Assembly (NCBI GenBank): GCA_947488325.1
Contig: CANKYZ010000004.1
Span: 62,001 to 126,000 of the forward strand
DNA from: an uncultured Erythrobacter sp.
GTDB lineage: Bacteria; Pseudomonadota; Alphaproteobacteria; Sphingomonadales; Sphingomonadaceae
Length of the DNA stretch: 64,000 nucleotides
Direction: 5' to 3'
Shown one piece after another: positions 28,210 through 35,985 of the stretch. The stretch's first letter is position 1, and each line of letters begins with the position of its first letter. Below the pieces are notes generated by a model. It ran no database searches. It saw only the letters and a program-made list of their open reading frames with translations, and had not been told where the DNA came from. The position numbers were made by a program, and so were the translations under genes.

Positions 28210-28844
28210 TGGACTTAGAACAAAAACAATATGTGCAAGAAGACACTCGCGAGAAATTGCTGTTAGCGGCGCATAGCCAGTTTGCTGGCCGCGGGTTTTA
28301 TGGTGCGAGCATCGCCCAGATTGCAGGCGAAGTGGGGCTGACAAAGCAAGCTTTGTTGTATCACTTCAAACGCAAGGAAGACCTGTACAGTGCGGTCCTC
28401 AAACGGATCGCAGTTCGACTGCTGTCAGTTCTTCGATCAGCCGTCGATGCGAATAACTCGCCTGAACACCAGCTCGAAACTATGGTCGAAGGCATGTATT
28501 TTGCTGCTTGCGATAATCCGCTTGATACAAAGGTATTGATGCGGGAATTGCTCGAAGATCAACGCCGAGATGCGCCTGAGAATGAATGGTTTATCAAGAC
28601 ATTCCTTGATGAGATGGTGAGTGTTCTCGATTCTGTCTCTGAACTGGAAGGCATGTCGTTCTCTGAGAAATTTTCGCGTGCCTATATGATTGTTTCTGCG
28701 ATCCAGTTCTTCGCAGCGTCGACTTCACCTTTAATCCGGTTTTATGGTGAAGAGGAGTATGCGAGGATCGCTCACGCTTATCCACTTGCACTGCGTGAAC
28801 AGGTCCATAAGCTGCTGGCTGGCGGCAAGGAAGGTTTAGGTTAG
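28209..28844 (+). CDS. TetR/AcrR family transcriptional regulator
   Basis: This 211-residue regulator has an N-terminal helix-turn-helix (REKLLLAAHSQFAGRGFYGASIAQIAGEVGLTKQALLYHFKRKEDLY) of the TetR type and a helical ligand-binding domain. ATG at 28209 overlaps the flavin reductase stop, so it likely controls that gene or its own operon. The ligand is unknown. Confidence 0.88.
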   Translation: MDLEQKQYVQEDTREKLLLAAHSQFAGRGFYGASIAQIAGEVGLTKQALLYHFKRKEDLYSAVLKRIAVRLLSVLRSAVDANNSPEHQLETMVEGMYFAACDNPLDTKVLMRELLEDQRRDAPENEWFIKTFLDEMVSVLDSVSELEGMSFSEKFSRAYMIVSAIQFFAASTSPLIRFYGEEEYARIAHAYPLALREQVHKLLAGGKEGLG

Positions 28845-28848
28845 TACG

Positions 28849-29250
28849 TTAGTACAAGATCATCTGTGTGCAGCGGAATAGAGCCAGTTTGCGTCCTGTT
28901 TCCTGATGGGTGACGGTTGAGGTCCAGACTTGTGTCGTCTGGCCCAAATGATCAGCTTCAGACCGGCCAACCAGGGTTCCTTCACTGGCTGATCCCAGAA
29001 AGTTCGATTTAAGCTCGATCGTTGTGTAGCCCTTGGCACCGTCCGGCAGGGCCTGCCCGGCTGCAAAGCCGCACACACTATCAGCCAGTGCAATCATGCT
29101 GGCTGCGTGCAACGCGTTTGCGCCGGATCGAAGATGGTGCTGCTGGATTGACATCTTTGCTTCCAACCAACCCTTTCCTTCATCGACGAGCGTGATGCCC
29201 ATATGCGGGACCAGACCGCCTGCAACCGGGTGGAAGCGTGGGTCTGTCAT
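28849..29250 (-). CDS. PaaI-like hotdog-fold thioesterase
   Basis: This 133-residue protein fits the hotdog thioesterase family: LRSGANALHAASMIALADSVCGFAAG followed by TTIELKSNFLGSASEG. It probably hydrolyses an acyl-CoA or aryl-CoA. ATG at 29250 has GAGG just upstream and overlaps the cupin neighbourhood by a few bases, so it is the last gene of an adhC-cupin-thioesterase operon. Confidence 0.8.
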   Translation of the reverse strand: MTDPRFHPVAGGLVPHMGITLVDEGKGWLEAKMSIQQHHLRSGANALHAASMIALADSVCGFAAGQALPDGAKGYTTIELKSNFLGSASEGTLVGRSEADHLGQTTQVWTSTVTHQETGRKLALFRCTQMILY

Positions 29251-29254
29251 GACC

Positions 29255-29623
29255 TCAAACCTCCACTGGTTTGAAAGCAGTCGCTGGATTACCAGTGTTG
29301 GGTGTGCCGTCAGCATCCATGACCAACAGTTTGACCTCGCCATCTCTCGCGCACGGGCGATGCTCAACTCCGCGTGGAACTACGATCATTTCACCCGTTG
29401 CTAGCTGTACGGAGCGGTCCCGAAACTCCATATCAAGTGTACCTTCGACCACGAGAAATAATTCATCGGTGTCTTCGTGATGATGCCAATGAAACTCCCC
29501 CAAAACCTTTGCTAAGCGGACTTCGTTTCCATTGTAGCGCGCTGCAATGCGCGGTGACCAATGATCGGAAAACAGTGCGAATTTCTCCGCAATATTGACT
29601 TTGCTGGGAGCTGCGTCAGCCAT
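29255..29623 (-). CDS. Cupin domain protein
   Basis: This 122-residue small cupin has metal-binding residues in motif 1 (HWHHHEDTDELFLVVEGTL) and motif 2 (GEMIVVPRGVEHRP). The function is unknown. The ATG overlaps the adhC stop (TGATG), so translation is coupled. Cupins next to glutathione-dependent formaldehyde dehydrogenase are not a standard pairing that I know. Confidence 0.8.
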   Translation of the reverse strand: MADAAPSKVNIAEKFALFSDHWSPRIAARYNGNEVRLAKVLGEFHWHHHEDTDELFLVVEGTLDMEFRDRSVQLATGEMIVVPRGVEHRPCARDGEVKLLVMDADGTPNTGNPATAFKPVEV

Positions 29624-30729
29624 CAAAAGACAACTACACTGCGGATGCTTTCGCCGGAATGCATCAGGTCAAAACCCTTGTTAATGTCTTCCAGTGCAAG
29701 GGCATGTGTAATCATCGGATCAATCGCGATTTTGCCGTTCATGTACCAATCAACTATCTTGGGTACATCGGTGCGCCCCCTTGCCCCGCCAAATGCGGTG
29801 CCGCGCCAATTGCGGCCTGTGACCAACTGAAATGGGCGAGTCGTGATCTCCGTGCCCGCTTCGGCCACGCCAATGATGATGGAGGTTCCCCAACCCTTAT
29901 GACAGGATTCAAGAGCTTGACGCATCACATCCGTATTGCCGGTGCAGTCGAAAGTATAGTCCGCTCCGCCATCGAGCATATCGACCAGATGGGAAACGAC
30001 ATCGCCGGTTTCCTTGGGGTTTACAAAGTCCGTCATGCCGAATTTCTCGCCCCATTCGCGCTTCGATGGGTTGATATCAACACCTACAATTCGGTCTGCT
30101 CCAGCCATTTTGGCGCCTTGGATTACGTTTAATCCAATGCCGCCCAACCCGAATATAACGACATTGTCGCCCGGCTGAACCTTGGCAGTGTTCACTGCGG
30201 CACCGACTCCGGTCGTAACTCCGCATCCGATATAGCAAGCGGATTGGAATGGAGCGTCATTGCGGATTTTTGCGACAGCAATTTCTGGAAGCACGATGAA
30301 GTTTGAGAAGGTTGAGCACCCCATATAATGGTATATTACCTGACCTTTATAGCTCATCCGTGAGGTGCCATCGGGCATGAGACCTTGACCCTGCGTGGCG
30401 CGGATCGCGCTGCAGAGATTGGTCTTGCCCGAAAGGCACATTTTGCACTGCCGACATTCTGGTGTGTAGAGCGGTATCACGTGGTCATCTGGCGCGACGC
30501 TGGTGACGCCTGCGCCAATTTCCCTAACAATCCCAGCGCCTTCATGGCCCAGCACGCTGGGGAATTTCCCCTCACTGTCTAGCCCGTCCAAGGTATAGGC
30601 GTCGGTGTGGCAAATCCCGGTAGCCATGATCTCGATCAGCACTTCGCCTGGCTTTGGTCCTTCAAGATCAAGCTCGACGATCTCAAGTGGCACTTTCGCC
30701 TCGAAAGCGACGGCGGCTCTGGTTTTCAT
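29623..30729 (-). CDS. adhC: S-(hydroxymethyl)glutathione dehydrogenase / class III alcohol dehydrogenase
   Basis: This 368-residue zinc MDR dehydrogenase has [12 protein letters not shown] and [12 protein letters not shown] (catalytic zinc), the structural zinc cysteines in [17 protein letters not shown], and the NAD fold [18 protein letters not shown]. It oxidises the formaldehyde-glutathione adduct and can reduce S-nitrosoglutathione. ATG at 30729 matches the family's [11 protein letters not shown] start. The usual partner S-formylglutathione hydrolase is not adjacent. Confidence 0.94.
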   Translation of the reverse strand: MKTRAAVAFEAKVPLEIVELDLEGPKPGEVLIEIMATGICHTDAYTLDGLDSEGKFPSVLGHEGAGIVREIGAGVTSVAPDDHVIPLYTPECRQCKMCLSGKTNLCSAIRATQGQGLMPDGTSRMSYKGQVIYHYMGCSTFSNFIVLPEIAVAKIRNDAPFQSACYIGCGVTTGVGAAVNTAKVQPGDNVVIFGLGGIGLNVIQGAKMAGADRIVGVDINPSKREWGEKFGMTDFVNPKETGDVVSHLVDMLDGGADYTFDCTGNTDVMRQALESCHKGWGTSIIIGVAEAGTEITTRPFQLVTGRNWRGTAFGGARGRTDVPKIVDWYMNGKIAIDPMITHALALEDINKGFDLMHSGESIRSVVVF

Positions 30730-30827
30730 AGTGCGACTCCATTGTAAAAAAATCGATCCGATTGCAATGCGATAGGGCGCGCGCATTCTTGGGTCCAAAA
30801 CTATCCTTTGCGACGAAAGAAATAGAA

Positions 30828-30890
30828 TTAGATTACAATGGCCAACACGGACGTTGCAGTCAAAATTGTGAATGCGAAATCGCTGTTCAT
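30828..30890 (-). CDS. Possible 20-residue hydrophobic small protein upstream of adhC
   Basis: A short frame encodes [20 protein letters not shown], a polar start followed by a single hydrophobic stretch long enough to span a membrane. A GGAGG motif (complement of 30901-30905) lies ten bases upstream, slightly far but strong. It ends 98 bases before adhC. It could be a small membrane protein, a leader peptide or chance; there is no homology evidence. Confidence 0.3.
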   Translation of the reverse strand: MNSDFAFTILTATSVLAIVI

Positions 30891-31242
30891 GTCGGTACAA
30901 CCTCCAACGTTCACTCCCAATAATCCGGTAATCGGGCTACGCACGATCTGCGTCGCGCCGAAGGTAGGCCTAATCGCCGCATTCATTGCGGCAAGAAGCG
31001 ATTGAGAAAATGGCCTAACTAAAGGTGAGAGCCTTACGGGTATTTTGGAGTTTAGTTCCAATGCCCCCACTACCGCCAAATTTGCATTTTTTCGGTTAAA
31101 ATCTGCGCTCTCTTAGAGGCGATTATTAGCCGGCAGGGTCCCACCCCGTGCCAGTATGGATTACTTGGTGCACCTAAAAGGAGAGATTTCGAACGCGCTA
31201 TTTGAGGAATTGTCTGATTGGAATGAGCAGCTGAGGACTCCG
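30891..31242. other. Intergenic region upstream of adhC, no clear gene
   Basis: Apart from the small minus-strand frame before it and a short plus-strand frame from 31156 that runs through the hexamer repeat, I see no supported gene here. Base composition is more AT-rich than in neighbouring genes. The stretch borders insertion-sequence remnants. Confidence 0.4.
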
Positions 31243-31284
31243 CCCAGTCCCAGTCCCAGTCCCAGTCCCAGTCCCAATCCCAGT
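31243..31284 (+). repeat. Hexanucleotide tandem repeat (CCCAGT)7
   Basis: Seven head-to-tail copies of CCCAGT lie here, the sixth reading CCCAAT. They fall inside a 49-codon frame (31156-31305) where they encode Pro-Ser dipeptides. A hexamer keeps frame when copies change, so expansion would lengthen a Pro-Ser linker rather than switch a gene off. No ribosome-binding site precedes that frame. Confidence 0.9.
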
Positions 31285-31355
31285 TTTAGGGGGGCGAAGC
31301 CATAACGGGTCCCATCAAGGAGAAGTTTCAAAAGGCTGGGAACACACTTGACGAT

Positions 31356-31601
31356 GTGCCCAGCCCAGTAACCGAGTACGCAAGATCACTCTCTGTTCGC
31401 TTCGGCGATGAAGAGCGCAGCGAGCTTGACCTGCCAACCGCTCGCGTATTTCTGGCGGACCGGGGCTATGACAGCGACCATATTCGCAACACGCTCACAG
31501 AGCGTGGCGGAACACCTGTCATCCCGGCCAAGACCAATCGCAAAAACCCATCCCGCACGACACGCGGAAACTCTCTATTTTCCACCTTACAAACAGCGTA
31601 A
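31356..31601 (+). pseudogene. IS5-family transposase fragment
   Basis: The frame contains ARVFLADRGYDSDHIRNTL followed by GTPVIPAKTNRK, the central DDE region of IS5-type transposases. Only about 60 recognisable residues remain; the N-terminal part and the downstream catalytic glutamate region are missing. The sequence before ELDLPTARVF does not look like transposase. It is a decayed insertion sequence. Confidence 0.75.
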
Positions 31602-31656
31602 CTGTGTGGTTCAACTATTCGAACTAGGCCCTGTCCTGCAGTAAAATCTCACCCGT

Positions 31657-32203
31657 TCAGCTGAGGCAACTCACCTGTCCCAAAGGCGTCCTGCGGTAGT
31701 GAATTTCGAACCGGTGGGATCGCCAACACTTGCAATAAGCGCGCTGGCCAGAAGTGGGCCAACGCCCGGAACCTCCATCAACCGTTTGCCAAGTTCGGTG
31801 CTGCGCGCGCTGGCGATTGAGGATCATGCGCACCCGATGCAGCATCATCGCGCTTTGTTGCTGGGGCGACTTGATATCGACAAAGCGCATTGTCGAGCGC
31901 ATGGCTGCCTCGCAGATTGCTTCGGCATCGGCCGCATCGTTCTTTCCGCGTTTGACATTTGGTTTTACACATTGAGTTGGCATCGGCATTACATCACGGC
32001 CCAGCGCGGCCAGCTCACACGCTCAGTAATGCAATGATGAACACGCTTACATGCCCACGAGGTAAACAGGCAGCTTGGCAAAGAACGGCAAAAGCTGCGA
32101 GCGGGTCAGACGTTTGACCACAGCCGTTTACCCATCGTCATCAATCCAGTGAACCTGAATACCGATTTCGCCAGATCCAAGTCGATCGCCGTAACAATCT
32201 CCA
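31657..32203 (-). pseudogene. IS110-family transposase, frameshifted remnant
   Basis: Read on the minus strand, the start MEIVTAIDLDLAKSVFRF (from 32203) is the IS110 N-terminus. Further pieces (RSQLLPFFAKLP, then CVKPNVKRGKNDAADAEAICEA and MRFVDIKSPQQQSAMMLHR) appear in different frames, so at least two frameshifts separate them. The C-terminal half is lost or degenerate. It no longer encodes an active enzyme. Confidence 0.8.
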
Positions 32204-32698
32204 TCTTGGGTCTCCTTCGTATACACTGCGCGGAACATACCGCACTTCGAGCGGAAAGCCGTCCACGGCATCAGTTGCGGACCATCGCCTACGTCCTGGA
32301 GATGCTGCCACGGTCCGACAAAATCAAATTGAGAGTTCAATCTTCTAGTTTCCAAGAACGGGTAATTCAAAGGCAATTCGTACAAACAAAAATTCATCTG
32401 TGCATGATGGTCCTAATCTGACTTTAAAGGAAACTTCTGCTGCGTTTGGCTAGGTAAGATTAGGGTGGAAGTGCTGGAGCTATCTGAGAGGTGACCTTTA
32501 GTTTGACATTTTTTGCGATAAGTTGCCGCAATTGCAAGCCAAATCACATTGACTAACTTAGGGGATATCAGCATTATAAGAACACTGCTATTTTTTTGAG
32601 TTGATACACTTTTAGTGAATGTGGAACGGCAGTTATCCCTTAGTCTTAACGACGGGGCAATTAGAAAAACAATCCTGCGGGTCGGAGATACAGCATGC
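32204..32698. other. Non-coding stretch between IS110 remnant and regulator
   Basis: About 500 bases, AT-rich in the second half, with only short unconvincing frames on both strands. It probably includes the insertion-sequence flank and the upstream part of the promoter region of the LuxR-type gene. Confidence 0.5.
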
Positions 32699-32762
32699 GG
32701 TAAGGCACGCTGCATTTCTGGCTGCATGGCGTTATTTTGGAGATGCGTAAGGTAAGGCACGC
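32699..32762 (+). repeat. Direct repeat pair upstream of LuxR-type regulator
   Basis: The 12-mer GGTAAGGCACGC occurs at 32699-32710 and again at 32751-32762. Both copies are followed by related TGCATTT-type sequence. The 52-base offset is close to five helical turns. The second copy ends 41 bases before the regulator ATG, so these may be operator sites, possibly for autoregulation. Confidence 0.45.
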
Positions 32763-32803
32763 ATTTGCTGCATTTGTTGCTGGCCTAGGAGGGGGAAAGC
32801 GAG

Positions 32804-33460
32804 ATGATAAAGCAAATCACGAGTCGAACATTTTTGAAGCAGGGGTACTCGATTAGTCGGGACGCTCGACAGCACACAGTATTTGCGCAGCCATATGGTG
32901 GAGCGCGAGATATTGATGAAATCCTCTCCGCGCATGAACGGCTGGATAAACGCACGCATATCATGCTGGACCGGACCGGTACCGTTCTTGCCGTCGGGGA
33001 AAAGGCCAGATCCAGAATTTCTGAATTTTGCTGCTTTTCGATCAGAGACGACCGCCTGACCGCGATTAAGGCCGATGCGAAGGCTCCATTGCAACGCTTG
33101 CTCGAACTGGCTGAGGGCGAAGTCGACAGTGCCATCGTGCCGTGTAGAAAGGTGGGCGGGCATATCTTGTTGTTGGCAACATGTCTGTGTCAGGAAACGA
33201 TCTTGATCAACATTCACGTGGCGGCCCCAGGTCACCAAGCTGCAAAATTGGTCGATCTTACCGAAGCTTTTGGACTGACGCCAAGCGAGGCGCATATCGT
33301 CGAATTGTTGCTTGGTGGACACGGCCCTTCGATGATCGGTGAGGAACTCAATATTTCGGTGCACACCGTTCGGGCGCATTTGCGGCATTGTTACGACAAG
33401 CTAGGTGTCAGCTCCCGCGAGGAACTTTGGCAAGCTCTGTCACCGTACCACCTCTATTAG
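32804..33460 (+). CDS. LuxR-type transcriptional regulator (likely controls the amyloid operon)
   Basis: This 218-residue protein has a C-terminal LuxR helix-turn-helix (LTPSEAHIVELLLGGHGPSMIGEELNISVHTVRAHLRHCYDKLGVSSREEL, about 160-210). The first 150 residues show no receiver or autoinducer domain that I can name. GGAGGGGG lies ten bases before the ATG. It is transcribed toward the Fap-like operon 200 bases downstream, by analogy with CsgD placement, but direct control is inference. Confidence 0.8.
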   Translation: MIKQITSRTFLKQGYSISRDARQHTVFAQPYGGARDIDEILSAHERLDKRTHIMLDRTGTVLAVGEKARSRISEFCCFSIRDDRLTAIKADAKAPLQRLLELAEGEVDSAIVPCRKVGGHILLLATCLCQETILINIHVAAPGHQAAKLVDLTEAFGLTPSEAHIVELLLGGHGPSMIGEELNISVHTVRAHLRHCYDKLGVSSREELWQALSPYHLY

Positions 33461-33673
33461 CAGTAACAGGCTCGGCAAAAGCTCGTGTAATACCAATGCA
33501 TATAGTCAAAACTGACTACTGAACTTGTGTGATGTGGCCGAAAACGAATCGGCTTATACCCCAATCAGAAATTAACGAACGGGTCGCCTGGAGCAACCGC
33601 TCCCTCGTCTTGGTCTGACGGCAAATATGTCGCGTATTCTTGGACGAGCTGAAAAAGTTTGGGGGTAGGCGAT

Positions 33674-34174
33674 ATGTATATTTCAAGAAAACTTCTAAGG
33701 CTTTCGACATGTGCGGCGTTCGTCTCAGCCGGAGCCGGTTTCTTCGCAGTCGGTGCCGCGCCAGCTTTGGCGCAGGAAGGCGAATATCCCTCCAATCAAG
33801 AGCAACATCCCGGACAGATCGTATATTCCCGCGATGTGCCGCATGGCATCGCAATCCGGCGAATTGCGCAGGGTGAAGCACAAACTGTTGCACCGGACCA
33901 ATCGCGTCTCATCATCAACACTATTCTAATCGGCCTTGAGCCGATGTCCGATGCTGACCAAGCTGGCGTCACAGCTCCGCTTGCGCGCCCCCTAGATGTG
34001 ACGAATCAGGTGATCAGCATCGGACTGTCGCAAGTTTCAGGACCCAAGAGTTCGGCCGACTTCACGCGGTCAGAGAGCGGAGCGAGCTTAACCGGAGGCA
34101 TTGTCGGCCGCAGCCTGAATGTTCTGCCGTCCGCCTTAAGCGTGATCTCTCGTACCGCAGGGAGTGGCCAATGA
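33674..34174 (+). CDS. Secreted protein in fapA position of amyloid operon
   Basis: This 166-residue protein has a signal peptide ending near ALAQ (about residue 35). The mature part is polar, without cysteine or recognised domain. It is the first gene of the amyloid operon and overlaps the next gene by ATGA. In Pseudomonas this position holds FapA, a periplasmic chaperone that guides fibril composition. I see no firm sequence match, so only the position suggests that role. ATG at 33674 has GGGGG upstream. Confidence 0.55.
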   Translation: MYISRKLLRLSTCAAFVSAGAGFFAVGAAPALAQEGEYPSNQEQHPGQIVYSRDVPHGIAIRRIAQGEAQTVAPDQSRLIINTILIGLEPMSDADQAGVTAPLARPLDVTNQVISIGLSQVSGPKSSADFTRSESGASLTGGIVGRSLNVLPSALSVISRTAGSGQ

Positions 34175-34782
34175 AACTGACGTTACCCTTTCTAAGCGGG
34201 ACCACATTGTTGTTGTCCGCGGCACCCCAATCGCTTTCGGCTCAAGAAGCTCTGCCCGTTCAGGACAATGTTGATGTTGCCGCCGAAGAGATCAACGGGA
34301 ATAGTGGTCGCGTCGCAGTAAACATTGTGTCTGGTGACGGCAATCAACAATTGGGCAGTGCGACACTTGCTATTGGTGACATCGCGATCACCGGCCAAAG
34401 CGTTGGTCAGTTGATGGTTACGGCCAACACAGGCGACCGATCAACGGCGATCATGATCGGTGCGAACGCGCTTTCAAACAATTCCGGCATGGTGAGCCTG
34501 AACATCACCGCCGGCGCTCACAACCAGTCCGCCAATCTGGCGACACTGGCCTTAGGAAATAGCGGAGTGATCTCAGATCAGATGCTCGCTCAGTCGAGCG
34601 CTCCCACAGATCCGACGGGGCCATCGGTTCAAGCTCTCCAAACCAGCAATGACACCATCGACATCGATGACGCGGCATTCGCTCGGAATAGCGGGCTTGT
34701 TCAGATGAATGTCGTCGGTGGCGAGAGGAATTCCTCTGCCAACACCTTCGCGCTGAACATTTCGGCCGGGGGCGAACCTTGA
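34171..34782 (+). CDS. FapB-like amyloid repeat protein (minor subunit candidate)
   Basis: This 203-residue protein has a signal peptide (to about residue 24, SLSAQ). Three imperfect repeats of the pattern NSGxVxxNIxxGxxNQ follow: NSGRVAVNIVSGDGNQQ, NSGMVSLNITAGAHNQS and NSGLVQMNVVGGERNSS. Pseudomonas FapB/FapC have comparable Gly/Asn/Gln repeats that form the amyloid core. No cysteine is present, unlike the C-terminal CxxC I recall in Pseudomonas FapB/C. By order and size it would be the nucleator or minor fibril subunit. Confidence 0.55.
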   Translation: MKLTLPFLSGTTLLLSAAPQSLSAQEALPVQDNVDVAAEEINGNSGRVAVNIVSGDGNQQLGSATLAIGDIAITGQSVGQLMVTANTGDRSTAIMIGANALSNNSGMVSLNITAGAHNQSANLATLALGNSGVISDQMLAQSSAPTDPTGPSVQALQTSNDTIDIDDAAFARNSGLVQMNVVGGERNSSANTFALNISAGGEP

Positions 34783-34805
34783 ACCGAAGCAATGGAGTAA
34801 GGACT

Positions 34806-35849
34806 ATGAAGAAGGTAATGTTAGCTACGGCGGCGGTTTCGGCTTTGGCCGTAACCATCCCCGCCATGGCACAAGAGGTCGTTGAAGTTGGAGGCCAAGA
34901 TGGCGAATCCAGCCTTGAAGTCGATCTTCGCTATGCGAACAATATCGACACCAGTGTGACGACAGATGTCACCTACCAGAAGGACGTTGCCCTGCGCGGT
35001 ACTGTCCGGTTGAATGGGCAGATTGACGTAGATAGCTCAGCTGTTGCGGTAACTGATGCAAAACAGTTCCTAACCGGCGTGGTTGTAAACTACCGCGAAG
35101 AGAACGAGCTCAATGGCGAGAACGGCTTTGTTGACGCAGTCTTTGGACCGGGCATCAGCGAAGCGGGGAACGACCCGAACGATGCGCTAATCGATGGTGT
35201 CATTGAGCCGCAGATTCGCGTTGGTTACTTTGCGCCGATCATCAACACGGTTGATGCATTCAATGTCGAAGCATCGGGCAATGTCGGGGTTAACCTCGCA
35301 GCCGGTTACTTTAACCAGCAGATGAATAGCGCGTCGATTTCCGTTTCGGCAAACAGTGATCCGGAAGCGTCAGGAGGTTGGGCAGAGGCTTCAACCACCG
35401 GCCTGCAATCCCTGATCGGAGTAGCGCAAATAGCGACCCCAGGAGAAATCCTCGACGAGGATGATCCAGAGTTGGGCGGTGCCCGGAACAACTTCCGTGA
35501 TCGCAACACCATTCTTGGTGCAACCATCACGGGCTCCGGCAATATCGGTGTAAATGCGGCCACTGGCAGCCTCAATCAACAGGCAAACCTGATGACGCTT
35601 GCCACCGCGAATGATGCTGATCTGGCAGAAGCCAATACCGGCCTGATCCAGACCGCGCTGCTCAGCACAGTTGAACAGCAGGATAGCATCAATTCGATCT
35701 CCGGTCTGGATATCAGCGGTTCGTCCGGCAACATCGGTGTGAACTTCGCAGCTGGAGTTGGGAACCAGCAGACGAACTCGCTTACCATAGCAGCTTCGCA
35801 AGGTGCCGGTGATGCCGGCGGCGGCGGCGGCGGCGGCGACGGTAGCTAA
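34806..35849 (+). CDS. FapC-like amyloid repeat protein (major subunit candidate)
   Basis: This 347-residue protein has a signal peptide (cleavage near AMAQ, about residue 23). Three strong repeats follow: SGNVGVNLAAGYFNQQ, SGNIGVNAATGSLNQQ and SGNIGVNFAAGVGNQQ. They are separated by 60-90 residue linkers, the layout of Pseudomonas FapC. The C-terminus is a glycine run ending GDGS. No cysteine is present. An AGGAC/GGAGTAAGG site precedes ATG 34806. It is the probable main fibril component, followed by strong hairpins. Confidence 0.6.
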   Translation: MKKVMLATAAVSALAVTIPAMAQEVVEVGGQDGESSLEVDLRYANNIDTSVTTDVTYQKDVALRGTVRLNGQIDVDSSAVAVTDAKQFLTGVVVNYREENELNGENGFVDAVFGPGISEAGNDPNDALIDGVIEPQIRVGYFAPIINTVDAFNVEASGNVGVNLAAGYFNQQMNSASISVSANSDPEASGGWAEASTTGLQSLIGVAQIATPGEILDEDDPELGGARNNFRDRNTILGATITGSGNIGVNAATGSLNQQANLMTLATANDADLAEANTGLIQTALLSTVEQQDSINSISGLDISGSSGNIGVNFAAGVGNQQTNSLTIAASQGAGDAGGGGGGGDGS

Positions 35850-35863
35850 TGCCCGCGCGGGCT

Positions 35864-35930
35864 GGGGAGAGGAGAACTTACCTTCTCCTTTCCCCAACCT
35901 TCCCCAGCCGCTTGCACGGCTGGGGAAGGT
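35864..35930 (+). promoter_or_regulatory. Two strong hairpins between fapC-like and fapD-like genes
   Basis: The first hairpin pairs 35864-35876 with 35883-35895 (one G-U pair, loop CTTACC). The second is a perfect 14-bp stem, 35897-35910 with 35917-35930, loop CTTGCA. Neither has a U-tract. GGCTGGGGA near 35860 can also pair with TCCCCAGCC at 35901, so two folds exclude each other. They could protect or process the mRNA and favour fibril-subunit expression over downstream genes. They may also be a dispersed palindromic repeat. Confidence 0.6.
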
Positions 35931-35985
35931 ACCTTCGCACAATTCGAAGGCAGCCCTCTGCCCGAAGCATGGAGCAGTCCATACA

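Noticed and set aside
31243-31284. Possible CRISPR or minisatellite array
   Set aside because: The repeats are six bases, contiguous and without spacers, so this is a simple sequence repeat.
32413-32760. A 115-codon minus-strand frame between IS110 relic and regulator
   Set aside because: No ribosome-binding site, no signal or domain, and biased composition. It covers the likely promoter region of the LuxR-type gene.
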